From Myxococcales bacterium (GTDB taxonomy: Bacteria > Myxococcota > UBA727 > GCA-2721815), in the NCBI GenBank assembly GCA_002721815.1, contig PBLQ01000010.1, positions 17,594-69,224 on the forward strand: a stretch of 51,631 nucleotides of DNA, written 5' to 3'. Of the stretch, positions 28,191-35,953 are shown one piece after another. Made by a program: the position numbers and the translations under genes. The notes under the pieces were generated by a model. That model was not told the DNA's origin. It saw nothing but the letters and a program-made list of their open reading frames with translations, and ran no database searches. Within the stretch, counting starts at the first letter, position 1, and each line of letters starts with the position of its first letter.

Positions 28191-29263
28191 GGTGCTTGCT
28201 CCATCAAAGGGTGGGGATCAAACCCCCAAAACTGCGGCTCAGGAATGAGCAAAATCTGCCATCGATCCCAGACTTTTGCCTGAATGACCTTGGCCAAATG
28301 AACAATCTCTGCGGATGATGCGTTCCCTTGATTGGTGATGGCCAAGGTATGCTTGGAAGACAGCGCGGCCGCCCCTAAGGCGAATCCTTTTTCAAAACCA
28401 GCTTGCTCAATGAGCCATGCGGCAGATGTTTTATATCGATCCCCGTAGGGATAAATGGGTGGCGCACCCTCAGTCTTTTGCAGTAATTGCGTGCGCCCCT
28501 CTTCATCCAAAATTGGATTGGTAAAAAATGATCCTGCACTCTGACCATTGGGATCTTTGTCTTCGAGCAACATGCTTTTATTGCCTCGAATGCGCAGCAC
28601 CGCATCTCGCACATGTTGCAGTTCGGGGGCCTGGCCACTGGATGCAAAATCGGCCTGAAGATCTCGATACTGGACCAATCCCTCATTTTTCTTTTTAAGC
28701 TTAAAGGTAACCGACACCACGGCTTTGGGTGTGGCCTTGTTTTTTTTGAACGCGCTGCTTCGGTAAGAAAACTGGCATTCCGAATTAGAATAATTCTCAA
28801 AGCGCCCCGTGTTTAAATCCAACACCTCTACCTGTTCAATCACGGACGCCACTTCTTGACCGTAGGCACCGATGTTCTGAATGGGCGCTGCCCCCACCCA
28901 TCCAGGGATGCCACTCATGCATTCCACACCCGCCCATTGGTTGTTGACCGCGTGCGCCACAAAATCATCCCAAACCTCACCGGCGTTCACACGAATGCGA
29001 ATACCCTCGGCGGTTTCTTCAAGAATGGTTTGGCCCTTAATGGCCACCTGCACCACAGTGCCATTCACGCCTTCATCGGCCACCACCAAATTCGAGCCCC
29101 CACCCAGCAAGTAGATGCGACTGTTTTGCGCTCGCGCCTGGCGAACTTCAACTTGCAGACTTGTGCGATCGGTGACGCAAACAAAACGCCCCGCATGACC
29201 GCCAACACCCAAGCTGGTGAGGGACGCGAGAGAGATGGATTCGCCTGTGGTTTGCGTTGACAT
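28187..29263 (-). CDS. murB: UDP-N-acetylenolpyruvoylglucosamine reductase
   Basis: A 358-residue FAD enzyme that reduces UDP-GlcNAc-enolpyruvate to UDP-N-acetylmuramate, the second step of peptidoglycan synthesis. FAD-binding motifs GGGSNLV and IPGWVGAAPIQNIGAYGQE are present, then FSYRSSAFK and the catalytic Ser in SAGSFFTNP. It looks like the E. coli-type (type I) enzyme. ATG 29263 (MSTQTTGES) is chosen; an in-frame TTG at 29293 lies in the terminator of the upstream tRNA gene and is less likely. The 3' end overlaps nth by ATGA. Confidence 0.95.
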   Translation of the reverse strand: MSTQTTGESISLASLTSLGVGGHAGRFVCVTDRTSLQVEVRQARAQNSRIYLLGGGSNLVVADEGVNGTVVQVAIKGQTILEETAEGIRIRVNAGEVWDDFVAHAVNNQWAGVECMSGIPGWVGAAPIQNIGAYGQEVASVIEQVEVLDLNTGRFENYSNSECQFSYRSSAFKKNKATPKAVVSVTFKLKKKNEGLVQYRDLQADFASSGQAPELQHVRDAVLRIRGNKSMLLEDKDPNGQSAGSFFTNPILDEEGRTQLLQKTEGAPPIYPYGDRYKTSAAWLIEQAGFEKGFALGAAALSSKHTLAITNQGNASSAEIVHLAKVIQAKVWDRWQILLIPEPQFWGFDPHPLMEQAP

Positions 29264-29291
29264 GGGCACGTTTTTAACGCTTTTCCCGGGC

Positions 29292-29322
29292 AAAAAGAAA
29301 GCGCCCGTAAAAAGGCGCTTTC
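29292..29322 (-). terminator. Rho-independent terminator of tRNA-Leu
   Basis: A 9 bp stem (GAAAGCGCC with GGCGCTTTC, 29297-29305 and 29314-29322) with an 8 base loop is followed on the minus strand by a T-run (complement of 29292-29296). It sits between tRNA-Leu and murB, so the tRNA is probably transcribed separately, with some read-through into murB possible. Confidence 0.75.
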
Positions 29323-29331
29323 ATAAAATAA

Positions 29332-29418
29332 TGGTGCCCAGGAGAAGACTCGAACTTCCACGGGGTTGCCCCCACTAGGACCTGAACCTAGCGCGTCTAC
29401 CAATTCCGCCACCTGGGC
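29332..29418 (-). tRNA. tRNA-Leu (CAG)
   Basis: An 87 nt tRNA read on the minus strand, starting GCCCAGGTGGCGGAATTGG and ending with an encoded CCA. The acceptor stem GCCCAGG pairs with CCTGGGC. The anticodon stem-loop CTAGG-TTCAGGT-CCTAG gives anticodon CAG, and the long variable arm (GGGGGCAACCCC) is typical of leucine tRNAs. The TTCGAGT T-loop is normal. Confidence 0.95.
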
Positions 29419-29428
29419 CCGAGTCAGG

Positions 29429-29457
29429 GTGTTAAATTGACATCAAAAAGCCGTCAA
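29429..29457 (-). promoter_or_regulatory. Promoter of tRNA-Leu (predicted)
   Basis: On the minus strand, TTGACG (29457-29452) is followed 17 bases later by TAACAC (29434-29429), placing the start a few bases before the tRNA 5' end at 29418. The -35 element is good, the -10 weak. Confidence 0.4.
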
Positions 29458-29503
29458 GTGGTCTGTTTCTTTGCGAAAGGCCCTGGTGGTTTCTGCTGCT
29501 TCT

Positions 29504-29511
29504 GCTAAAAT
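29504..29511 (+). promoter_or_regulatory. Extended -10 promoter of the Cys-rich lipoprotein (predicted)
   Basis: TGCTAAAAT is an extended -10 element about 36 bp upstream of the start at 29547; no good -35 lies at the expected distance. A perfect TTGACA at 29437-29442 has no -10 at 16-18 bp. Confidence 0.3.
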
Positions 29512-29546
29512 GTTTGAGCCTATTTTTTAGGGAGTTACCTCAGATC

Positions 29547-31403
29547 ATGAAAAACACACTCTTTTTGCCTCTTTTTGCCATTTCCCTGCTCATGAGCGGT
29601 TGTCCAGAGGATGGCGCTGGGACCGGTGATTCCGGTCAGCCCTGCCAATTGGCCTCTGACTGCCCGGAGGGCTCCTTTTGCAATGATGACGGTTTTTGCG
29701 AGGAAGGCTTCGCGGCGGGTACCTGCTCCGAAGACAGCGACTGTCCCGGAGAGGAAATTTGTGTGTTACCCGAAGGGGTGGAGCTCGGCAATTGTGTTTA
29801 CCCACACGATTGCGATGAAGATGCCGACTGCGATGACCCAGACAAGATTTGTGTGGATGCCGATGAAGACGGCTACCGCGATTGTGTCTACGATGGCTGT
29901 ACCGATGATGCCCAATGCGTGGAAGATTTAGACAACTGCCCCATCACTGAAGAACCACGCTGTATCGCCGGTGCCTGCGTGTGCCTCGATTACTGTGGCG
30001 CTCCTTGCGGCGAAGGCTTGGTGTGTTGCGCCCCACCCACCGATATCGCCCAATGTGTGCCCGACCCGGGCCCCTGCGCCACCCAAGAATGCGATATTGG
30101 CTTTCACGGTGAAGCCGTTGGCGACGTGGGAGACTATTCACCACTCGATTGTGATTACCTCGATACAGAATGCGGATGCGTCGAGAACGACCCACTGCCA
30201 CTCAGTAATTTTGGTTACCCTCATGTGCTGCTCAGAGACAGTGATGGGCAACAATACCTGCTTTCTTACAACATCTCTTACGGAGACCTGATGTTTGCCA
30301 AGAATGCGGGCAACGACACGGCCGACTACAGTTTTGTTTCTGGTGTTCCCGAAGCCACTGCAGAAAACGTGACGGGCTCATTAAACGGCCCCCGCGGCGG
30401 CGTCTCCGAACCAGGACCTGATGTGGGCAACTATGTAGACGCCATCATCGATGAAAATGATCGCATTCACGCCGTATGGCGCAATGCTGAAACCGAAAAA
30501 CTTGAATACGGCACCTATAAAGAAGGGGACAGCTGGAGCATTCAGGCGGTGGACAGCACCGACGACTGTGGTTATGAGGCCCAAATCGCATCGGATGGTG
30601 AAGGCAATATCGCAGTGGTCCATGTGTGCATCATCGACGCCTCTGGAACCAGCACCGCCAAGCTCTTTGTCTTCGATGCCGAAAATGGGCCCACCAACCT
30701 CGCCACCTACATGCCATTGTGGCGCTACGTCCCCGACGAGGGCGAATTGGTCACCCTCGAAGATCGCTTGGCCATCACTGAGCTGGAACTTACCATCAAT
30801 GATACCGGCCTTTTGCTATTGGGGCACAATCACGGCACCGATCAAATGGTGGCCATTCGCCAAACGGGCGGGAATCTCATGGGCGATGCGACCTTCGAAA
30901 CCGTTGTGGCCATTGATGCCGACACGGAAGGCGACCCAGGTCATAATCCGGATGTGGTTGGCCTTTCTGATGGATCCTACCTCATCGTTGCTTCTGATTA
31001 CGAACGCCGTGAATTAGTCCTTTTAGAAATGGCCACTGACGGAACCATCTCCGGTCCGGTCGTCCTTGACGATGGCTCAAGAGAAGAAGACGGCGGGGCC
31101 ATAAATCAACACCCCATGAACACGCCAAAGATGGTGCTCACAGACAACGGGGATGTCTTTATCGCTTATACCGATGGCAGCAACGGCAACCTCTACATGA
31201 AAAAACGACAGAGCAACGGCACCATCGATGCAGACCCCACCGTCCTTCTAGACGCCACGGATGCTGATGGTAACTTTATCGGGCATTACGGATTTCACGT
31301 GGACGGTCTGCTGGCCAATGGCAAAATTAAGTTCTCAGTGGCCCGCCTCAATGCTCAAAACGATCGATTCGCCGATATCATCGTGGTGGAAGTCACCCCT
31401 TAA
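29547..31403 (+). CDS. Cys-rich secreted lipoprotein with C-terminal beta-propeller-like region
   Basis: A 618-residue protein with a lipoprotein signal (LLMSGC, Cys18). Residues 20-220 are a dense Cys-rich, acidic region of short repeats (DCPEGSFCNDDGFCEEG, DSDCPGEEICV, DADCDDPDKICVDADEDGY), likely disulfide-bonded EGF-like modules. The remaining 400 residues are beta-rich with repeated Ile/Val-Asp-Gly motifs, compatible with a beta-propeller. No enzymatic motif is seen. ATG 29547 is preceded by AGGGAG (29529-29534), 12 bases away. A surface adhesion or ligand-binding role is plausible but not demonstrated. Confidence 0.8.
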   Translation: MKNTLFLPLFAISLLMSGCPEDGAGTGDSGQPCQLASDCPEGSFCNDDGFCEEGFAAGTCSEDSDCPGEEICVLPEGVELGNCVYPHDCDEDADCDDPDKICVDADEDGYRDCVYDGCTDDAQCVEDLDNCPITEEPRCIAGACVCLDYCGAPCGEGLVCCAPPTDIAQCVPDPGPCATQECDIGFHGEAVGDVGDYSPLDCDYLDTECGCVENDPLPLSNFGYPHVLLRDSDGQQYLLSYNISYGDLMFAKNAGNDTADYSFVSGVPEATAENVTGSLNGPRGGVSEPGPDVGNYVDAIIDENDRIHAVWRNAETEKLEYGTYKEGDSWSIQAVDSTDDCGYEAQIASDGEGNIAVVHVCIIDASGTSTAKLFVFDAENGPTNLATYMPLWRYVPDEGELVTLEDRLAITELELTINDTGLLLLGHNHGTDQMVAIRQTGGNLMGDATFETVVAIDADTEGDPGHNPDVVGLSDGSYLIVASDYERRELVLLEMATDGTISGPVVLDDGSREEDGGAINQHPMNTPKMVLTDNGDVFIAYTDGSNGNLYMKKRQSNGTIDADPTVLLDATDADGNFIGHYGFHVDGLLANGKIKFSVARLNAQNDRFADIIVVEVTP

Positions 31404-31424
31404 AAGGCCACTCACGCAGCGCCA

Positions 31425-32660
31425 CTATAAATCGGTCAGCGTTAGGGTGTAGGGCGCTGTGGCGCCGTTGTAACCGCTGATCACAATGATCTTGCTGCCG
31501 TTGCCTTCCCAGGTCTCGTTATCATCTGAAGAGGTGCCTCCAGCATAGTATTGTCCGTCGCGTTCAAATTCGCCGTTGGCACTGTCCCAGAGTAAAATAT
31601 CCAAATCACCCACGCTGTGCGTGAATTGCAGGTCAACACGCCAAGCCCCAGAGATATTAATCTGATAAAAATCCATGTCCGTCCCGCAGATGCCGCCAGA
31701 AAAAGTGCCGGCGGATATGGACGCGGCGGAGGCGGCCTCATCATTGGGTTCATAAGTCTCTTCGGTGGAATCATCGCAGTTGGAAGTGATTTCACCGCCC
31801 AGCCCCTGAAGAATACCGGTAAAGTTAAGCATGTATTGATCTTGGCTTTGGTCGGCAATCACCTTCATCGTACTGCGCTCAATGACGAAGGCAGTGGGCA
31901 CACCGTTGATAGAGGGTGAGTTATACACCGCGTTGGCCGTGGGGCGTGTTTCTCCGTCGCCCAGTCGTAAACCGGGCGCATTTCCGAGGGTGTCATTAAT
32001 GTAATCTCTGGCTTCCGCGTGGGTGGAAGGGCCATAGTCAGAGTTCTGGGCGGACATGTATAAAATATCAGCCCCCATGCTTCGCAGCGTCGCACTCTGA
32101 CCATTCACATAGTTCAAGTAATTGGGACAATTAGGGCACCATGCCGTGACCACCACCAAAACGATGGCCAACTTACTTTCATCGCAGTAAAAATCTTCAA
32201 AATCGTAATCTACAGTGTTGCCGTTTTCATCAAACGCATTGTTCCAAGACAAGGCTGGTGCCACACCGTTCATTTGTAAACTGGCGCCCGCGCTGGGGTA
32301 GACGCAGCCGGTATTGCCATTCGACCCAGAATTATTTCCACTGTTCCCGGTGCCACCGTTACCGCCACCATTGTTACCCGTGTTGCCGGTGTTACCCGTG
32401 CCACCATTGTTATTTCCATCCCCATTGCCCGTGGGAAGGGTGTCGCCATTTGAGCTTCCGGTACAATCGGACACGTTGGCGCAGCCGGGATCGTCACAAT
32501 CCGTCGTGCCATCTCCATCATTATCGATGTTATCTGTGCAATCGCCTAAGAGGTCGCCTTCTGGAATCGCAGCTCCGGAACCAGAATTGGAGTCGGCCGG
32601 GGCCAAACAAGAAATAGACAAGGCGGACAAAAACAAAGCAAACACAAACAACCGAAACAT
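31425..32660 (-). CDS. Thioredoxin-fold lipoprotein with low-complexity Gly/Asn linker
   Basis: A 411-residue lipoprotein (ALSISC, Cys18). Region 1: Cys-rich acidic segment (CTDNIDNDGDGTTDCDDPGC). Region 2, about residues 70-118: a Gly/Asn/Thr low-complexity stretch. Region 3: redoxin-like domain with AWCPNCP, the CXXC site of thioredoxin-fold oxidoreductases, and a cis-Pro-like GVPTAFVI. Region 4, about 320-411: a beta domain resembling pre-peptidase C-terminal (PPC) domains. This suggests an envelope thiol-disulfide enzyme on a flexible tether. The start is well supported: GGAGG lies five bases before ATG 32660. It converges with the Cys-rich lipoprotein gene. Confidence 0.85.
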   Translation of the reverse strand: MFRLFVFALFLSALSISCLAPADSNSGSGAAIPEGDLLGDCTDNIDNDGDGTTDCDDPGCANVSDCTGSSNGDTLPTGNGDGNNNGGTGNTGNTGNNGGGNGGTGNSGNNSGSNGNTGCVYPSAGASLQMNGVAPALSWNNAFDENGNTVDYDFEDFYCDESKLAIVLVVVTAWCPNCPNYLNYVNGQSATLRSMGADILYMSAQNSDYGPSTHAEARDYINDTLGNAPGLRLGDGETRPTANAVYNSPSINGVPTAFVIERSTMKVIADQSQDQYMLNFTGILQGLGGEITSNCDDSTEETYEPNDEAASAASISAGTFSGGICGTDMDFYQINISGAWRVDLQFTHSVGDLDILLWDSANGEFERDGQYYAGGTSSDDNETWEGNGSKIIVISGYNGATAPYTLTLTDL

Positions 32661-32773
32661 GGGGGCCTCCTGACCTCTGATGGCATTCAGTGTGTGCTGT
32701 TAAAAAATTTTCAAAAGGGGGCATTTGCCCGATGAGTCCTCTTTCGGTGGAAAATATTCCAATTCAGAAGGCA

Positions 32774-33481
32774 CTACGGGAAACCATCGGGCACCTTGCC
32801 CGCCAAGAGGCATGGGTCCTCAAGGTTGGTCACCACCCACTTCGCCCAAGCCGCGTAGGCCCTTGGGCTGGGATGAAATAAGTCCGGCGACAAATCACCG
32901 ATAGACGCCTGTTTTTGCATCATTTTTCCCATTTCGAGGTACCGCATGCCTCTGGACAACACCAGCTTTCTTAAGCTTTTATTAAACAAGTTTCTTTGCT
33001 GCATCAAAACCTCTGGAGAACCGATTCGCAGTGCCACGGGCGCCAAATGCCAGGCAGGCTGCGGAAATACCCAAATGCGATGGGCCGGAACCCCCTGACT
33101 GACCAGCTCATCCAAAATCGCCCCCACCCAATACAGGTATTCCTCCACCGACACGCCCAAACGAATGTCATTGGTGCCAACCCCTAGGCTGACCAAATCA
33201 GGTTTAATTTCGGCAATTTCTTTGAGCTGCTGGTGAAAAACCCCTCGAGCCGTTCGTCCCCCGCGTGCTTTATTGTGCAAATTAACCCGACAACCCAAGG
33301 CGGACCAATGTCGCACCAATACTTCAGGAAAAGCCTCATGCGGGCGCACGCCAACACCGCTGGTGTACGAGTCTCCCAATGCCAGGTAGGTCACTTTGGC
33401 ATGGGCCGCAGGGCTCACCACCATTAGAATCAGGGTTGTCGCCATCCACCCGTGCATTTGAAGTAAAAACCTTTTTTGCAT
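32774..33481 (-). CDS. Exported SGNH/GDSL-family hydrolase
   Basis: A 235-residue protein with a signal peptide (1-28, ending AAHA). The SGNH blocks are in place: catalytic Ser38 in LALGDSYTSG, Asn in GVGTNDIRLG and the Asp-His pair in DLFHPSPRAYAAW. Such enzymes are esterases, lipases or carbohydrate deacetylases; the substrate is not evident. Start ATG 33481 is the first in-frame ATG and gives the signal peptide. It is divergent from the HAD gene, with 44 bp between them. Confidence 0.9.
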   Translation of the reverse strand: MQKRFLLQMHGWMATTLILMVVSPAAHAKVTYLALGDSYTSGVGVRPHEAFPEVLVRHWSALGCRVNLHNKARGGRTARGVFHQQLKEIAEIKPDLVSLGVGTNDIRLGVSVEEYLYWVGAILDELVSQGVPAHRIWVFPQPAWHLAPVALRIGSPEVLMQQRNLFNKSLRKLVLSRGMRYLEMGKMMQKQASIGDLSPDLFHPSPRAYAAWAKWVVTNLEDPCLLAGKVPDGFP

Positions 33482-33525
33482 AACTTCAATCTACTGTATT
33501 TTGCAGGTGAACACGAGGAGCATCC

Positions 33526-34569
33526 ATGCTGGAATCCATGGGCTGGGCCCGATGTAACTTCCGTTTTCTACACCGGTGGCTGACGGAGCATCATGCCAAA
33601 AACCAACCTGAAGTCGCGGTCTTTGATTTTGATAACACCTGTATCTACCATGACATTGGTGAAGCAGTTTTGCGCTGGCAATTGGAGCACAAAGCCTTTC
33701 GGTTTGGAGCGGAGACTTTAAAAAGTATTCTCAGCCCACCTCCGGGCGCCCCCGCTTTCTTAAGCGACGGAACACCCGTGAATGAATTGCTCGATCAAAT
33801 GCAAGTGCAGTTTGATCTCATGAAGCGCGGCGCAACCGATGCCAAACATAATTTTTTGGTACTTTTGTTTCACTTGTACAACGAGGGCACAAACACCAAA
33901 GGACTGGGACCGCAATACACTTATTTGATGACCGCCCAAATGTTGGCCGGTTACTCTGCAGAGGAAATCGATAAACTCGTTCATTACGTTTTAGACCAAG
34001 AACGCATCCATTTTGGCAAAACCAAAACCTGGACCAAGAAAGACCCTGACTTGTTGGGCCCCAACCAAACATCCTACGACATGGGGCTCAAGCATCACCC
34101 CGAAATCATTAACTTGATGAAGGGGTTACAAAAAGCAAAAATCACCCCACACATCGTTACGGCCAGTGCCGAGCATTTGGTCGCACCGGTGACGCGTTTT
34201 TGGGATTACCCTGTTAAACGTGAAAACATCATTGGCGTCAGGCTCAAAATCGAAAAAGATTGTCTCACAGAAACACCTGACGAAGCACACCCGCAACCCA
34301 TCGCAGAGGGCAAACCCAAAGCCATTAAAAAATATCTCCAACAAGCGCCTGTCTTCGTGGCTGGAGACTCCTTTAATGATCAACCCATGCTGCTGGGCTT
34401 TGAAGAAACTCAGGTTCGCTTGCTCCTGCATCGGCCAGGCGCCGGCTTAGATTTTATGTACCGCTCGGCCATCCAAGATGGACAACCCGCACGAACCTTC
34501 CCCGTCACGGTATTGCAAGGGCGTGACAAAAACACCGGTAGCTTCAACAGAAACACCACCTGCTCCTAA
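33526..34569 (+). CDS. HAD-superfamily (phosphoserine-phosphatase-like) hydrolase
   Basis: A 347-residue cytoplasmic protein of the HAD superfamily with all main motifs: nucleophile Asp34 and Asp36 in VAVFDFDNTCI, motif II Thr/Ser in IVTASAEHL, and motif IV in FVAGDSFNDQPML. The helical cap inserted after motif I resembles subfamily I phosphatases. The physiological substrate cannot be told. ATG 33526 has GAGGAG six to eight bases upstream. Convergent with the LAS peptidase gene; inverted repeats lie across the shared 3' ends. Confidence 0.88.
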   Translation: MLESMGWARCNFRFLHRWLTEHHAKNQPEVAVFDFDNTCIYHDIGEAVLRWQLEHKAFRFGAETLKSILSPPPGAPAFLSDGTPVNELLDQMQVQFDLMKRGATDAKHNFLVLLFHLYNEGTNTKGLGPQYTYLMTAQMLAGYSAEEIDKLVHYVLDQERIHFGKTKTWTKKDPDLLGPNQTSYDMGLKHHPEIINLMKGLQKAKITPHIVTASAEHLVAPVTRFWDYPVKRENIIGVRLKIEKDCLTETPDEAHPQPIAEGKPKAIKKYLQQAPVFVAGDSFNDQPMLLGFEETQVRLLLHRPGAGLDFMYRSAIQDGQPARTFPVTVLQGRDKNTGSFNRNTTCS

Positions 34570-34609
34570 GGGAACAAGTGGTGTTAAGCATGACTTCCTG
34601 GATGAAGTC
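34552..34609. terminator. Inverted repeats between convergent genes (possible bidirectional terminator)
   Basis: AACACCAC (34552-34559) pairs with GTGGTGTT (34578-34585) across the HAD stop codon. GACTTC (34592-34597) pairs with GAAGTC (34604-34609) directly after the minus-strand stop. There is no good T-run, so termination is only a suggestion. Confidence 0.35.
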
Positions 34610-35944
34610 CTAGTGGTAAATGTGTGCCCGAGGATCGGATTGTGGGTCCACAGTGGCACAACCCGGCAAGAAACACTCAGGCCCTGCATTGGCACTTTGG
34701 AGACCGAAACCAGCGCCGCTCACACTGATGTGAAAGTGGTGATGGTGGAAATGATACCAACCATAACCATTGTCTGTGGTTTCATAGGTGACCTTCGGAT
34801 CGGTACAAGCCCCTCCTTGAATCCACCCAGCGGAACACATTTGGCTGATCGCAGTGGTGATTTGAACCCCTAACTTACCGTCCACACCGATGACTCTTAA
34901 CCTTGGATTGTCGTGCATCTTCGCCAAGAAGAGCGCAGTACGCCACAAGTCAAAATTGATGGGGTCAGAAGTACAATGGTATGCGTCCTGCCCGTTTTGG
35001 TAGTGCTCACACACAGCACGCAAATGATTGTCATCACCCGTGAGCTGATAATAAGCGATGTCCATATCGTGCCCGTTCACATGGGTGCCTTCCGGGTGGC
35101 CTGGCTGGCCTTCGCGAGTGCCAGGGATATCGCCATTGGCCTCGCTCATGTCGCCCAAGCCCAAAAGGTGGCCGTTCCCAAATTCCCAATTTTGAGACAT
35201 GCAAGCCACTGAAGCGGATGCGTATTTGATCAAGTTCCAAACGTCTTTTCGCACATAACTTCGGTATTGGTCGGTTCGGGTCTCACCGTTAAGGGGGTAG
35301 TTCCAATAACCATGCCCAAACTCAGGGTCAAAAGGCATCAACGTGGCGCAATCCATACCGATACAGTCCCACGCAGGGATACAGCAGGTGTTGTCTTCCA
35401 AACATTCTTCCGAGCTCAACACCGGACAATCCATCATGGGTGCTGGAGGCAAAATGCTGGGGTCCGCACGACAGTTGCCATCATTCCCACAAACCAAACC
35501 TTCTGCGCATGAATCAGGGCTGCAAGGAGGAATGATACATGTCCCACCAATACAGGCGGTCTCCTCGTCAAGGCATTCGGCATCAGCGGTACACATTTGC
35601 ACACAGCCGTCCGCGCTTGCATTTAAAGTATAACCGTCATCGCAGTAACACCCCTGCCCTGAAGGCGAAGAGTTGGGCGGACATCCCGTGCTGTAAGTGT
35701 CTTGCATGTATGCTTCGGGGATCTCCAGTTCACAAACCGACTCCGGAATCAATGTGCAATTATAGTTGTCGAGGTCTGCAGGGTTTTCCCATTCGTATCC
35801 TTCTTCACAGGTGGAAGAACCCGCCTCCGTATCGTAGACACAGTTGGCAGAAAGCTCACAGGGATGACCCTCACCTTCGCCGAAAGGCATGGCACAACCG
35901 GCCAACAATAAAACCGAAAAAAACAGGGGAGATTGCTTGTTCAA
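34610..35944 (-). CDS. Cys-rich lipoprotein with LAS-type (MepA-like) metallopeptidase domain (copy 1)
   Basis: A 444-residue lipoprotein (LLLAGC, Cys17). Residues 25-200 are Cys-rich EGF-like modules (CYCDDGYTLNASADGC). Residues about 205-415 form a peptidase-like domain with zinc ligands as in LAS murein peptidases: His288 and Asp295 (H-x6-D in GTHVNGHDMDIAY) and the H-x-H pair His403/His405 (HHHFHISV). The layout is closest to penicillin-insensitive murein endopeptidase (MepA), which cuts peptidoglycan crosslinks, but overall similarity is modest. It lies 9 bp after a paralogue on the same strand. A cell-wall or surface-protein substrate is inference. Confidence 0.8.
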   Translation of the reverse strand: MNKQSPLFFSVLLLAGCAMPFGEGEGHPCELSANCVYDTEAGSSTCEEGYEWENPADLDNYNCTLIPESVCELEIPEAYMQDTYSTGCPPNSSPSGQGCYCDDGYTLNASADGCVQMCTADAECLDEETACIGGTCIIPPCSPDSCAEGLVCGNDGNCRADPSILPPAPMMDCPVLSSEECLEDNTCCIPAWDCIGMDCATLMPFDPEFGHGYWNYPLNGETRTDQYRSYVRKDVWNLIKYASASVACMSQNWEFGNGHLLGLGDMSEANGDIPGTREGQPGHPEGTHVNGHDMDIAYYQLTGDDNHLRAVCEHYQNGQDAYHCTSDPINFDLWRTALFLAKMHDNPRLRVIGVDGKLGVQITTAISQMCSAGWIQGGACTDPKVTYETTDNGYGWYHFHHHHFHISVSGAGFGLQSANAGPECFLPGCATVDPQSDPRAHIYH

Positions 35945-35953
35945 AATAGCCTC

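Noticed and set aside
32729-32752. A hammerhead-ribozyme-like CCGATGAG...GGTGGAAA pattern
   Set aside because: The core CTGATGA is not present and the required stems do not form.
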